64,000 bases of DNA from CAVORB01 sp963736235 (GCA_963736235.1 CAVTOR010000005.1:483143-547142); one strand, 5' to 3'. Shown: positions 8,989 through 18,339, counted from the stretch's first letter. Numbers and translations: made by a program. Notes: a model not told the origin generated them from the letters alone.

Positions 8989-10784
8989 ATGTTTACGCCC
9001 AAGTATTTGCTTCGACTACCCATTCCCGCTCCCTCTGCCGTCGGCATTGGACTGTTGCTGCTCGGCCTGGCGTCCAGCGCCTGGGCCGGCAGCGAAGAGG
9101 GGGGATCGACTGGGCGGTCATGACCATGGGGCTCTTTGGCGGACTGGCCCTGTTCCTCTATGGCATGGAGATGATGTCGGACGCGCTCAAGGCGGTGGCC
9201 GGGGAGCGCATGAAAGACATCCTCGCCAAGCTGACCACCAACCGCTTCATGGGCGCCATCACAGGCGCCTTCGTCACCGCCATCATCCAGTCTTCTTCCG
9301 TGACCACGGTGCTGGTGGTGGGCTTCATCACTGCCGGTCTCATGTCCCTGGCCCAGTCCATCGGCGTCATCATGGGCGCGAACATCGGCACCACCATCAC
9401 GGCGCAGATCGTGGCCTTCAAGGTCACCAAGGCCGCGCTGCTGATGATCGGCGTGGGCTTCACCATGCTCTTCGCCTCCAAGAACGAGCGGACCAAGCAC
9501 TACGGCGGCATGCTCATGGGGCTCGGCCTGATCTTCTTCGGCATGAGTGTCATGAGCGACGCCATGAGCCCGCTGCGCAGCTATCAGCCCTTCCTGGACC
9601 TGATGAAGACCATGGAGAACCCGATCGTCGGTATCCTGGTCGCAGCTGCCTTCACCGGCCTGGTCCAGTCGTCCTCCGCCACCACCGGCATCGTGATCGT
9701 GATGGCCAGTCAGGGCTTCATCACGCTGCCGACGGGTATCGCGCTCGCCTTCGGCGCCAACATCGGGACCTGTGTGACTGCCCTGCTCGCATCCATCGGC
9801 AAACCTCGAGAGGCCGTGCGCGCGGCCCTGGTCCATGTCCTGTTCAACGTCGCCGGGGTGTTGGTTTGGGTCGGATTCATCGACCAGCTCGCGGCCTTCG
9901 TGCAGGCGATCTCCCCTGCCGACCCGTCGCTCTCCGGCACTGAGCGCCTGGCGGCGGAGGCGCCGCGTCAGATCGCGAATGCGCACACCATATTCAATGT
10001 TGCCAACACGCTGATCTTCATCTGGTTCACCGGCCAGCTGGCGCGCCTGGTCGAGTGGCTGGTGCCCGACCGGCCGTTGGAAGAAGAGGCACTCGTCGTA
10101 CGCGCCAAGTACCTCGACGAGGAGCTGCTGTCCACGCCCTCCCTGGCGCTGGACCGGGTGCGTCTGGAGGTGCTGCACATGGGCGAGCGCGTGCAGGAGA
10201 TGATGTCGAAGATCATGCCGGCCATCATCGCGGGCAACAAGGAGCAACTCGCCGCCATCCAGCGCATGGACGACAACGTCGATGTTCTGCACGCGCAGAT
10301 CATCGGGTATCTGGGCAAGATCAGCGGACAGTCTTTGACGGAAACCCAGAGCGCCGAGTTCCTGCGCCTCATGGAGGCCGTGAACGACCTGGAGAACATC
10401 GGCGATACCATCGAGACGAACCTGGTTGTACTCGGCAATGAGCGAATCGACGAGCGGGTCAAGATCAGCAAGCCCACGCAGGAGGTGCTGATGGGCTTCC
10501 ATGAGGCGGTCAACAAGGCCGTGTGGTCTGCCGTGCAGGCGGTGGCGCAGAAAAACGAGGTGGCCGCCCAGAACGTGACATCCATGAAACAGGAGATCAC
10601 GCAGATTGTGGAGTCAGCGGCGGCGCATCAGGCGCAGCGCCTGGTGGCGGAGGAGCCCAACCGTATACCGGCTTACACGATCGAGATGGATATCATCGAG
10701 AAGCTGAAGCGCATCTATTACTTCGCCAAGCGCATGGCCAAGACGGTCGAGACAAGGGAAGACCGTGAGGCGGAAGCCGCCTGA
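8989..10784 (+). CDS. Na+/phosphate cotransporter with C-terminal PhoU domain (NptA/YjbB type), one frameshift in sequence
   Basis: The N-terminus (MFTPKYLLRLP, then a hydrophobic segment ending SSAWA) is in a different frame from the body of the protein. Removing one G from the six-G run at 9099-9104 joins the two as GSEEGGIDWAVMTMGLFGG, so the start is at 8989 and the shift is a homopolymer error. The body has the duplicated Na/Pi motif: QSSSVTTVLVVG and QSSSATTGIVIV. About nine membrane helices are followed by a cytoplasmic PhoU-like four-helix region (about the last 220 residues). The function is sodium-driven phosphate transport, possibly with net efflux as reported for YjbB. This is the second of three phosphate transport systems in the window. 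Confidence 0.87.
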
Positions 10785-10818
10785 TGGCGGCCTAGAACCG
10801 CCAAGCTCCGCAGGTTGA

Positions 10819-10863
10819 GGGGCGCCTGGCTATAGTTTTCGGATCATCGCCAGCCGGGCGCCC
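10819..10863. terminator. Hairpin between convergent cotransporter and uspA genes
   Basis: GGGCGCC-TGGC at 10820-10830 pairs with GCCA (10849-10852) and GGCGCCC (10857-10863), with a small bulge on the right arm. It lies between two genes that end towards each other. There is no strong T-run on either side, so the termination role is inferred from position. Confidence 0.4.
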
Positions 10864-10877
10864 AAGATGCCTCTGGT

Positions 10878-11429
10878 CTAGACTCTGAGCGGCTCGTTGG
10901 CGGTGACGCCCGGAGCCGTGGGCCGGTGGATCGTGAGTGGAGCGAAGGGAGCTTCGCCGTGGCCGACCACGACGACTGGGCAGTGTGCGTGCCGGACCAC
11001 CGATTCCGTGGCGGATCCATAGAGCCAGCGGCCCAGGCCACGCCGGTTATGGCTGCACATCACGATCATGCTCGCGTGGTGTCGTTTGGCGAGCTCGAGG
11101 ATGCGGGTCTCGGGCACACCCTCCACGACGACGACGCGGATGTCGCGTATGGCGTTGAGGATATCGTCTGCCTCGCGAAATGCCGCGAGCCGCTCCTCGA
11201 CCATTGTGCGGGCGATGTCGCTCAAAGGGGTTGTGTCGTTCGTTTGATGGTTGCGTCGGTACAGGCCGGTGGTCTCGCCCGTCTCATGGACCACATGAAC
11301 CAACAGCAGGGCTTGGCCGAACTTGGTCGCCATCTCAGAACCCTGGCGCAGGCATGCCTCGAAGCGTTCGGAAAGATCCAAGGCAACCAAGACGGGCTTT
11401 CCCTTGAAATCAGATCTGGAATAGGTCAC
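10878..11429 (-). CDS. Universal stress protein, UspA family
   Basis: This 183-aa protein reads PVLVALDLSERFEACL at its N-terminus and has a C-terminal loop CSHNRRGLGRWLYGSATESVV. The usual G-x2-G-x9-G-S signature is altered to S-x4-G-x9-G-S, so ATP binding is uncertain. Translation starts at GTG 11427-11429, with GAGGAG eight bases upstream on the minus strand. The C-terminal tail of about 25 residues beyond the domain (GEAPFAPLTIHRP...) is extra. It faces the Na/Pi cotransporter gene and is divergent from the 2-phosphoglycerate-kinase-like gene. Confidence 0.85.
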   Translation of the reverse strand: MTYSRSDFKGKPVLVALDLSERFEACLRQGSEMATKFGQALLLVHVVHETGETTGLYRRNHQTNDTTPLSDIARTMVEERLAAFREADDILNAIRDIRVVVVEGVPETRILELAKRHHASMIVMCSHNRRGLGRWLYGSATESVVRHAHCPVVVVGHGEAPFAPLTIHRPTAPGVTANEPLRV

Positions 11430-11576
11430 TGGAATTGCTCCTCGGAGTCCGTCGCGATGTTTTTGACGACTGAAGCATATCGTTGATACGTTTCGGTTTT
11501 ATGACGGGCACGGCGGCGGGTCTCTTGGTGTTCCGCAGACCTGATTTCGGTCGCGCGCGCGGGTTAGGGAATAACG

Positions 11577-12752
11577 ATGGCGAAGATCTATGTGATAGAG
11601 GGAGCCGGGGGCAGCCCGGTACCCTTCCTGCGGGGGATCTTGACCAGATCCCTGAACGACGCCGGCTTGGCCTTCGAGCAGGCGTACAAGGCCGCGTCCG
11701 ACATCCGCCAGCGGCTCGGCGAGGTCGAGAGTGTGACCAACGATGAGCTGCGCGTCCTCGTCCGCGAGTATTTGGTGGAACGCTTCCCTGCCGCGGTTGC
11801 GGAGTCTTACGATGCCGCGCGCACGCCGGCGAGTGGAATCCTGGTCCGGGGGTCAGATGGCGAGCTGCAGCCCTTCTCCCGCACCGAGCACGTACGCTGC
11901 CTTTCCGCTTGCGGGCTCAGTGAAGAGCAGGCGGCCAAGGCGAGTGGCATGATCCTTGATGCGCTGGCGGAGAAGCAGCTGTGGGAAATCACTAGCCGCC
12001 AGCTGCGCGAGCTCACGCAGAACTGTCTCGAGGCCCACTTCGGCGAGCGCGCCGGCGAGCGTTATCGGGTGTGGATGGAGTTCAACCACAGTGGGCGTCC
12101 GCTGATCCTGCTTATCGGCGGCACCACGGGCAGCGGTAAGAGCACCGTGGCCACGGAGCTGGCGCACCGTCTCGGCATCGTTCGCACGCAGTCGACGGAC
12201 ATGTTGCGCGAGGTCATGCGCATGCTCATCCCCGAGCGGCTGCTACCGGTGCTGCACCGTTCGTCCTTCGACGCCTGGCGGGCGTTTCCGGCGAGGAGCT
12301 CCGGCACGGAGGACCCGGACGAGCTTCTCGCGGCGGGTTATCAGCGCCAGGCCGAGCTGTTGGCCGTCCCGTGCGAGGCGGTCATCGGGCGGGCCATCCG
12401 TGAGCGGGTTTCGCTGATTCTGGAGGGGGTGCACATCCACCCCGAGCTGCCGGAGCGCATCGAGCACATCTCCGATGCGGTCGTGGTGCATATCATGATG
12501 GGGGTGCTGAAGCCGGAGGATCTGCGCCAACGCTTGTCAGGGCGCCGCCAGGAGGCGCCCGAGCGGGGCGCCAAGGCGCATGTGACCCATTTCGAGCACG
12601 TCTGGCGGCTGCAGGCGTATCTTCTTTCGGAGGCTGATCGGGCGGGTACTCCGATCATCATCAACGAGGACAAGGACAAGGCCACCAACCTTGTCCTTCA
12701 GACCCTGATCGACGTGCTTGCGCGCGCGGAGGAGGACGATAACGGCGATTAG
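11577..12752 (+). CDS. 2-phosphoglycerate kinase-like protein with ATP-cone-type N-terminal domains
   Basis: The protein has 391 aa. Residues about 1-75 and 84-160 look like two ATP-cone modules (for example GILVRGSDGELQPFSRTEHVRCL then a three-helix unit). Residues about 175-385 form a P-loop kinase with Walker A GGTTGSGKST at 181-190. This architecture is that of archaeal and bacterial 2-phosphoglycerate kinases, which make 2,3-bisphosphoglycerate, the precursor of cyclic 2,3-bisphosphoglycerate. No cyclase gene is visible here, so the real substrate is open. The ATG at 11577 follows TTAGGGA. Its stop overlaps the convergent pstB stop by three bases, placing it directly against the pst operon. 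Confidence 0.7.
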   Translation: MAKIYVIEGAGGSPVPFLRGILTRSLNDAGLAFEQAYKAASDIRQRLGEVESVTNDELRVLVREYLVERFPAAVAESYDAARTPASGILVRGSDGELQPFSRTEHVRCLSACGLSEEQAAKASGMILDALAEKQLWEITSRQLRELTQNCLEAHFGERAGERYRVWMEFNHSGRPLILLIGGTTGSGKSTVATELAHRLGIVRTQSTDMLREVMRMLIPERLLPVLHRSSFDAWRAFPARSSGTEDPDELLAAGYQRQAELLAVPCEAVIGRAIRERVSLILEGVHIHPELPERIEHISDAVVVHIMMGVLKPEDLRQRLSGRRQEAPERGAKAHVTHFEHVWRLQAYLLSEADRAGTPIIINEDKDKATNLVLQTLIDVLARAEEDDNGD

Positions 12753-13548
12753 CCGTAGCGACCCTCGATGTAGTCGCCGGTTTCCCTGTGTGCGGGGGTT
12801 ACGAACAAGCGTTCCGTCGGGGCGTGCTCCACCACCTTGCCCATGAGCATGAAGATGCATTCCTCGCTGGCCCGCCGCGCCTGCGCCATGTTGTGGGTCA
12901 CGATCAGGATGCTGTATTCGCCGCGCAGCTCCCAGATCAGCTCCTCGACCGCCTCGGTGCCCTTGGGATCGAGGGCAGAGCAGGGCTCGTCCATCAGCAG
13001 AACCTCGGGTTTCACCGGCAGCAGGCGGGCGATGCAGAGCTTCTGCTGCTCCTCCAGGGACAGCTCCGTGGCCTTGCGGTTGAGCTTGTCCTTGACCTTG
13101 TCCCACAGCAGGACCGTGCGCAGTGCCTGTTCCACGATCTCGTCGCTTTTGCGGTCCCTTTCCCCTCATGTGCAGCCTGTGGCCGAAGAGGACGTTATCG
13201 CGGATGGAAATGGGCAGGGGATTGGGGCGCTGGAAGACCATGCCTACCTGCTTGCGCACCTGCACCAGCTCGCAGGCGGGATCGTAGATGTTCTGGCCCC
13301 TGACCTCGATACTGCCATTGATGCGCACGTAGTCCGAGACGCTCGTTGATGCGGTTGACGCTGCGCAGGAAGGTGGACTTGCCGCACCCCGACGGCCCGA
13401 TCATGGAGGTGATGATGCCCGCCTTGATGTCCAGGTTGACGTCATAGAGGGCCTGGAAGGTTCCGTACCAGAGGTTGAGATCCTGGGTCTGGATGGCGAA
13501 GTCCGAAGTGGAGGGCTCGGTTTGGACCTTTTGTGCTGCTGTGTTCAT
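12749..13548 (-). CDS. pstB: Phosphate ABC transporter ATP-binding protein PstB, distal copy, frameshifted in this sequence
   Basis: Start at ATG 13546-13548 (MNTAAQKVQTEPS). Visible parts: Walker A IGPSGCGKSTFLRSVNR; then, after a shift near 13340, QVRKQVGMVFQRPNPLP; then, after a shift near 13158 (one extra G in a GGG run), the helical domain, the signature region and Walker B VLLMDEPCSALDP. The ABC signature is unusual: LSLEEQQKLCIARLL replaces LSGGQQQRLCIARAL. That variant recurs, as far as I recall, in second PstB copies of gammaproteobacteria. The gene is last in the pst operon; the frameshifts look like sequence errors. Confidence 0.85.
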
Positions 13549-13630
13549 GTTGCGTATGGGGCAATCTGGTCTGTGGTTTGCGGTCCGCGTTCGAGCGCGC
13601 CGTCGCGCTCCCCCGCCGGTGCTCGCGAGG

Positions 13631-14452
13631 CTATCCGAAGCGACCCTCGACATAATCCCGCGTGCGCTGGTCTTTGACGGTCCCGGTGAACAGCTCTTCG
13701 GTCTCGCCTACCTCCACGCACTCGCCTCCCAGGAAGAAGGCGGTACGGCTGGCAAGGCGCCGCGCCTGCTGCACCAGATTGGTGACCAGCAGGATGGTGA
13801 CCTCCTTGCGCAGCTCCTTCAGCACGTCCTCGATGCGCATGGTGGTGACTGGATCCACGGCGATGGAGAACTCGTCCAGCATCAATAGCTCAGGCTCCTG
13901 CGAGAGTGCCCGGGCAATGGTCAGGCGCTGTTGCTGTCCCCCGGAGAGCAGGCTTCCGAGTGCGTTGAGTCGGTCCTTGACCTCATCCCAGAGGGCGGCG
14001 CGAGTGAGGCAGCGCTCCACGATCACGTCGAGCTCGGCCTTGTTCTTGATGCCCCGCAGCCGTGGCGACAAGGCCACGTTCTCGTAGACGGTCATCGGCA
14101 GGCCGACCGGCAAAGGAAACACCACGCCGATGCGGCTGCGCAGGGCGTAGACGTTGTTCAGCTGACGGACGTCACGGCCGTTGAAGCGGATCTCCCCGTC
14201 CGCCTGCATCCCCGTGGTGAACATGTCCATGCGGTTGATCGCCTTGAGGAAGGACGTCTTTCCCGCGTTGGCAGGGCCGATGATGCCAAAGATCTCGTGC
14301 TCCTTGACGTCGAGCGTGACCCCTTGCAGCGCTACGGCATTGCCGTAGCGGATGGTCAGGTCCTTGATCTCCAGCTTGGTGCGGCCCTGGTCGGGGGCGA
14401 CGGCTGGGCTGTCCCGGTCCAACGTCGCGACGGTTGTGGCTTGACTTACCAT
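13631..14452 (-). CDS. pstB: Phosphate ABC transporter ATP-binding protein PstB-like, proximal copy
   Basis: The protein has 273 aa and is intact. Walker A reads GPANAGKTSFLKAINR, where PstB normally has GPSGCGKST. The signature LLSGGQQQRLTIARAL is canonical. Walker B is followed by DEFSIAVDP in place of DEPTSALDP. The lysine and catalytic-region acids are kept, so ATP binding is likely, but the D-loop is altered. It overlaps pstA by seven bases. Two consecutive PstB-type subunits with complementary oddities (this one with degenerate Walker A and D-loop, the other with a degenerate signature) would fit a heterodimer with one good ATP site. That is inference. Confidence 0.88.
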   Translation of the reverse strand: MVSQATTVATLDRDSPAVAPDQGRTKLEIKDLTIRYGNAVALQGVTLDVKEHEIFGIIGPANAGKTSFLKAINRMDMFTTGMQADGEIRFNGRDVRQLNNVYALRSRIGVVFPLPVGLPMTVYENVALSPRLRGIKNKAELDVIVERCLTRAALWDEVKDRLNALGSLLSGGQQQRLTIARALSQEPELLMLDEFSIAVDPVTTMRIEDVLKELRKEVTILLVTNLVQQARRLASRTAFFLGGECVEVGETEELFTGTVKDQRTRDYVEGRFG

Positions 14453-15333
14453 TTCTTCTTACCTCTCAGCCACATGCGGAAGGCGATCGAGATGCTGTTC
14501 ATGGTCAGCACCAAGCCGATGAGCACCAGCGCGATGCCGAACGGGATCTGCTCGTTGATCCCCGGCACCTGGGTTGAGGCCACGAACAGGTGCAGGGACA
14601 GGGCCATGGTCTGATCGAATACGGACTCGGGCAGGAATGGGGTGAAGAAGACCGCGCCGGTAAACATGATGGGCGCGGTCTCCCCGGCGGTGCGCGAGAC
14701 CTCGAGGATGACGCCCGTCAGGATACCGGTGATCGCGTTCGGCAGCACCACCCGACGGATGGTCTGCCAGCGTGTCGCGCCCATGTTCCAGCAGGCCTCG
14801 CGAAACGCCAGAGGTACGGATTGCAGCGACTCGCGGGTGGCGACGATGACGACCGGCATGGTCATGATCGCAAGGGTCAGGCTTGCCGCCAGGATGCTGG
14901 TCCCGAAGCGGAAGAAAATGACGAAGGCGCCGAGGCCGAACAGGGCATGGACGATGGAGGGCACGCCGGCCAGGTTGATGATCGCCAGGTTGATGATGCG
15001 GGTGAACCAGTTGTCGCCCGCGTACTCGCTCAGATAGATGGCGGCGGCCACCCCGATCGGCACCGATGCCATGAGCGCCACCGTCACCAGCCAGACGGTA
15101 CCCAGCAGCGCCGGGAGGACACCGCCGGCGCGCATGCCGTCGGTTGGATAGGTGAACAGGAACTCGAAGGAAATCACCCCGCCACCCTCGTAAACCAGGG
15201 TGGACAGGATGATGAGCACCGGTGCGATGAGCAGCAGGGTCATCAGCCCGAAGAGCATTCGGAAGAGCCCCTGGACCCGGTCGTTCCGCCGATTCAGACT
15301 TGTGGCTTGAAACATTGCGTTGGCCGTTGTCAT
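14446..15333 (-). CDS. pstA: Phosphate ABC transporter permease PstA
   Basis: This 295-aa protein has six predicted membrane helices. The permease/ATPase coupling loop EACWNMGATRWQTIRRVVLPNAITGILTG lies in the second half, the EAA-type motif expected for PstA. The C-terminus is basic (RMWLRGKKKW). It begins four bases after pstC ends and overlaps the next pstB, consistent with one transcript. Confidence 0.93.
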   Translation of the reverse strand: MTTANAMFQATSLNRRNDRVQGLFRMLFGLMTLLLIAPVLIILSTLVYEGGGVISFEFLFTYPTDGMRAGGVLPALLGTVWLVTVALMASVPIGVAAAIYLSEYAGDNWFTRIINLAIINLAGVPSIVHALFGLGAFVIFFRFGTSILAASLTLAIMTMPVVIVATRESLQSVPLAFREACWNMGATRWQTIRRVVLPNAITGILTGVILEVSRTAGETAPIMFTGAVFFTPFLPESVFDQTMALSLHLFVASTQVPGINEQIPFGIALVLIGLVLTMNSISIAFRMWLRGKKKW

Positions 15334-15337
15334 GCCA

Positions 15338-16285
15338 TTACCCCTTGCGGATGCCGCGCACGATCAGGTCGGCGGTCAGGTTGATGACGAAGGTGATGAG
15401 GAACAGGAAGATGCCGATGGTGAACAGCACCTGATAGTGCTCTTCGCCCACGGCTGCCTCGCCCAGTTCCGCGGCGATGGTGGCGGTCAACGCCCGCACC
15501 GAGTCGAACACGCTGCCGGGGATGTTGACCGCATGACCGGTGGCCATCAGTACGGCCATGGTCTCGCCGAAGCCGCGGCCGACGCCGAGCAGAACACCGC
15601 CGAGTAGCCCATTCTTGGCCGCCGGCAGGACCACCTTGAAGATCACCTGCCAGCGCGTAGCGCCCATGGCCTCCGCCGCCTCCCGATAGCGGTCGGGAAC
15701 GGCCTTCAGGGCATCCTCCGCGATGGAGGTCATGATCGGCGCCGCCATCAGCCCGAGGATGATGCCGGCGTTGAGCACATTGAGCCCGACCGGCACGTCG
15801 AACCATTTGATGATCAGCGGGTTCATGATCACCAGTCCGATGAAGCCCCAGACTACGGAGGGGATGGCCGCGAGCAGCTCCACCAGGACCTTGAGCGCCT
15901 CGCGGGTCTTTCCGGTGGCAAACTCAGCGATGTAAATCGCGGCCCCCAGGGAGAAGGGGATCGCCACCACCATCGCCAGCCCGGTGACGCTGGCGGTGCC
16001 GGCGATCAGGGCCAGGATGCCGTACTCGGGGTCGTCCGCGTCGCTCGGGAACCAATAGGGCGTGAGGAAGAACTCGTGGAAATCCATGCGCTCGAAGACG
16101 AAGCCGATACCCTCCTTGGTAACGAACACGAAGATCCCGAGGACGAAGATGATGGCCGAGATGCCGCAGACGAAGACGATCGCCTGGACGGTCTTGTCGA
16201 TGTACCAGTCGAGGTCCCTTTGGTCGAAGTCGCTCACGCCTCCGGCGGCTGCGGCGGTATCCGGCCCAGCGGTGCCGTTGGCCAT
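15338..16285 (-). CDS. pstC: Phosphate ABC transporter permease PstC
   Basis: This 315-aa protein has a cytosolic N-terminal tail of about 35 residues and six membrane helices. The coupling loop EAAEAMGATRWQVIFKVVLPAAKNGLLGG and the following GFGETMAVLMATG are typical of PstC. Upstream, the phoU fusion gene ends one base before this ATG, so the operon order is pstS-phoU-pstC-pstA-pstB-pstB. Placing phoU second rather than last differs from the E. coli order. Confidence 0.93.
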   Translation of the reverse strand: MANGTAGPDTAAAAGGVSDFDQRDLDWYIDKTVQAIVFVCGISAIIFVLGIFVFVTKEGIGFVFERMDFHEFFLTPYWFPSDADDPEYGILALIAGTASVTGLAMVVAIPFSLGAAIYIAEFATGKTREALKVLVELLAAIPSVVWGFIGLVIMNPLIIKWFDVPVGLNVLNAGIILGLMAAPIMTSIAEDALKAVPDRYREAAEAMGATRWQVIFKVVLPAAKNGLLGGVLLGVGRGFGETMAVLMATGHAVNIPGSVFDSVRALTATIAAELGEAAVGEEHYQVLFTIGIFLFLITFVINLTADLIVRGIRKG

Positions 16286-16286
16286 G

Positions 16287-17369
16287 TCAGGATGCCTCCT
16301 CGCCCCGAAGGGTGGTCATCAGATTGCTGACCTGGACCGCGATCTCCCGGTACAGGGTGTCGTAGCGCTGGCGGAGCTGGTCCTCGGGAAGATCCTTGGC
16401 CACCGACCCGACGTCCCACTCCAGCGCCGTGGTGTGGAAGGGCACGGCTTCCAGGTAGGACTTGACGGGCCCCTGCAGGCTGACGACGAAGTGGAAGTCC
16501 GCGAGCTCCTGATGGGAGAGGTCCAGCCCCGCGGGTTGGTGACTGCGCAGATCCACGCCCCGCTCTTCCAAGAAGCTGAGCACGGACGGGGGCATCGCGG
16601 CGGGCTGCCGGCCTGCGCTCCGGTACTCGCCGCTGCTGGGAAAGTTCTTGCGGGCGATGGCCTCGGCCATGGGGCCGAGCAGCGCGTTGTCCTCGTCGAG
16701 AAAGAGCACGCGGTAGGTCTTCGCCGCCTTGCTCTCGCCCGTCACCGCGAATACCGTGTCCTCGCACAGGTTCTTGGCCTGATCGGAGACCCGCTCGAGC
16801 ATATTGAAGATGACCAGATAGGCGAACAGGTCCTTGATCCTGAAGTTGTCCCCCTCTCCGACCAGGTCGCTGAAAACGGTCTCGAAGGTCCGCTCCACCT
16901 GATCCGCCATGCCCATGGTGGCCTTCGCCTTGTCGGCGTTGCCCTCGACGAAGGCGGCAATCGCCTGCTTGAGCATTTGCCGCGCCTCGCTGGCCATGAG
17001 CTCGAGCTCACGGGCCACCAGGCCTTCAGGACGCCGCGCGAGCTGCACCGATTCCCGCGAGATGGTCACGGCGTAGTCGCCGATGCGCTCCAGGCTCAGG
17101 TTCGCCCGGATGACGGCGGAGATCAGCCGCAGGTGTCCGGCGCTCGGAAGGTGGAGGGCGATGAATCCGTGGCACATCCGGTCCAGGGCACGGCTCGCGC
17201 GGTTGATAGGCTGATCGCCGAGGACGGTGGCGTAGGCGAGCTTCTCGTTCCCGATGAGTAGGGCGTGGACCGCGTCTTCTAGGCCGCCTTCCACGCCCTC
17301 GGCCAGCGAGGCTAGTTGTTGTTTGATCCGGGACAGATCCCGCTCGAGACGTTCTTCGTAGTGGGTCAT
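16287..17369 (-). CDS. phoU: PhoU fused to a catalytically inactive LMW-protein-phosphatase/ArsC-like domain
   Basis: The protein has 360 aa. Residues 1-210 are PhoU: two three-helix bundles with conserved acidic metal-site regions (ANLSLERIGDYAVTI 89-103; VIFNMLERVSDQAKN 186-200). Residues about 218-350 follow the fold of low-molecular-weight tyrosine phosphatases: YRVLFLDEDNALLGPMAEAIAR aligns with the phosphate-binding loop, but the nucleophilic Cys is Asp225 and the loop Arg is Leu231. The usual SAG after strand two (RSAGRQP) is kept. The tail domain should therefore bind but not hydrolyse, perhaps as a phosphate or phosphoprotein sensor. PhoU normally represses Pst and PhoR signalling under phosphate sufficiency. 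The start at 17369 was chosen because the PhoU alignment begins there. Confidence 0.88.
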   Translation of the reverse strand: MTHYEERLERDLSRIKQQLASLAEGVEGGLEDAVHALLIGNEKLAYATVLGDQPINRASRALDRMCHGFIALHLPSAGHLRLISAVIRANLSLERIGDYAVTISRESVQLARRPEGLVARELELMASEARQMLKQAIAAFVEGNADKAKATMGMADQVERTFETVFSDLVGEGDNFRIKDLFAYLVIFNMLERVSDQAKNLCEDTVFAVTGESKAAKTYRVLFLDEDNALLGPMAEAIARKNFPSSGEYRSAGRQPAAMPPSVLSFLEERGVDLRSHQPAGLDLSHQELADFHFVVSLQGPVKSYLEAVPFHTTALEWDVGSVAKDLPEDQLRQRYDTLYREIAVQVSNLMTTLRGEEAS

Positions 17370-17463
17370 TGCTGCGGCTCCGCAGGGCGCATTTGGACAA
17401 TAGATCGCGCTGCAGGCGCGGGAAATCCTCGGACTCCCGCACCCGCAGTCTTCACGGGATCGA

Positions 17464-18339
17464 TCAGTTGCAGGTGACCTCGTGCATCGGGGCGTAACCT
17501 TCCTTGGCGACGATGCACTGACCGGCGTCGCTCTTGATCCAGTCCATGTAACCCTTGACCGCGCCCTGGGGCTCGCCGTTGGTGTACATGAGCAGGGGGC
17601 GGGCGATGGGATAGGTGCCGTCGAAGGCGGTTTGCTCCGACGGCGAGACACAGTCCTTACCCTCCTCCGGGGCAACGCAGACCATCTTCACGTGGTCGGT
17701 GGCGTAGGCGAGTCCGCTATAGCCGATGGCGCAGGGGGTCTTCTCGACCAGGTCGACCACGTCCTTGGAGCCATGCATGTCGAGGGTGCCGAGGCGGTAC
17801 TTGCCCTTCTTGCCCAGGACCGCTTCCTGGAAGTAGGCGTAGGTCCCGGAGTTGTTCTGCCGGCTCACGACCACGATCTCGCCGGACGAGCAGCCGGGCA
17901 CGGTGATGCCGAGGTCGCTCCAGTTGGTCGCACCGCCGTCGCGCCCGTAGATCTTCGCCAAGTCGGCGATGGGCATGGTGTCCGCGGGATTGTCCTTGTG
18001 GATGTAGACCGCCAGCGCGTCGTAGCCGACGACATGCTCGACGGGCTGCTGGCCCCGCTCCTCGGCCTGCTTGATCTCCTTGTCCTTCATCTTGCGGCTG
18101 GCATTGGCGATGTCCACCGTGCCGTTGATCATGGCGGCGATGCCGGTGCCGGAGCCGCCGCCGGAAACCGCCACAGCCACGTCGGGATTGATCTTGCCGT
18201 ACTGCTCGGCCCAGGACTGGGCCACGTTGACCAGGGTGTCGGAGCCCTTGTTCTGGATCTCGGTCCGGGCTTGGGCGGTGGCGGCAGCGAACAAAAGGCC
18301 GGCGACGGCCACGGGAATTGCGGCTTGGGTAAGGTTCAT
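17464..18339 (-). CDS. pstS: Periplasmic phosphate-binding protein PstS
   Basis: This 291-aa protein has a Sec signal peptide (MNLTQAAIPVAVAGLLFAAATAQA, cleavage about residue 24). The phosphate-binding segments are IQNKGSDTL, SGGGSGTGIAAMINGTVDIANASR and SRQNNSGTYAYFQEAVLG. Cysteines near residues 160, 210, 226, 234, 277 and 290 suggest disulfides in the periplasm. It is the first gene of the pst operon. A Pho-box-like site lies about 60-90 bases upstream. Confidence 0.93.
   Translation of the reverse strand: MNLTQAAIPVAVAGLLFAAATAQARTEIQNKGSDTLVNVAQSWAEQYGKINPDVAVAVSGGGSGTGIAAMINGTVDIANASRKMKDKEIKQAEERGQQPVEHVVGYDALAVYIHKDNPADTMPIADLAKIYGRDGGATNWSDLGITVPGCSSGEIVVVSRQNNSGTYAYFQEAVLGKKGKYRLGTLDMHGSKDVVDLVEKTPCAIGYSGLAYATDHVKMVCVAPEEGKDCVSPSEQTAFDGTYPIARPLLMYTNGEPQGAVKGYMDWIKSDAGQCIVAKEGYAPMHEVTCN

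Noticed and set aside
8982..10502. A 506-codon minus-strand open frame
   Set aside because: It lies opposite the Na/Pi cotransporter gene, whose QSSS motifs and PhoU domain are clear; the antisense product is His/Asp/Gly-rich without domain features.
17370..17675. N-terminal extension of the PhoU fusion
   Set aside because: The extra residues are Arg/Pro/Ser-rich shadow text over pstS; PhoU similarity begins exactly at 17369.
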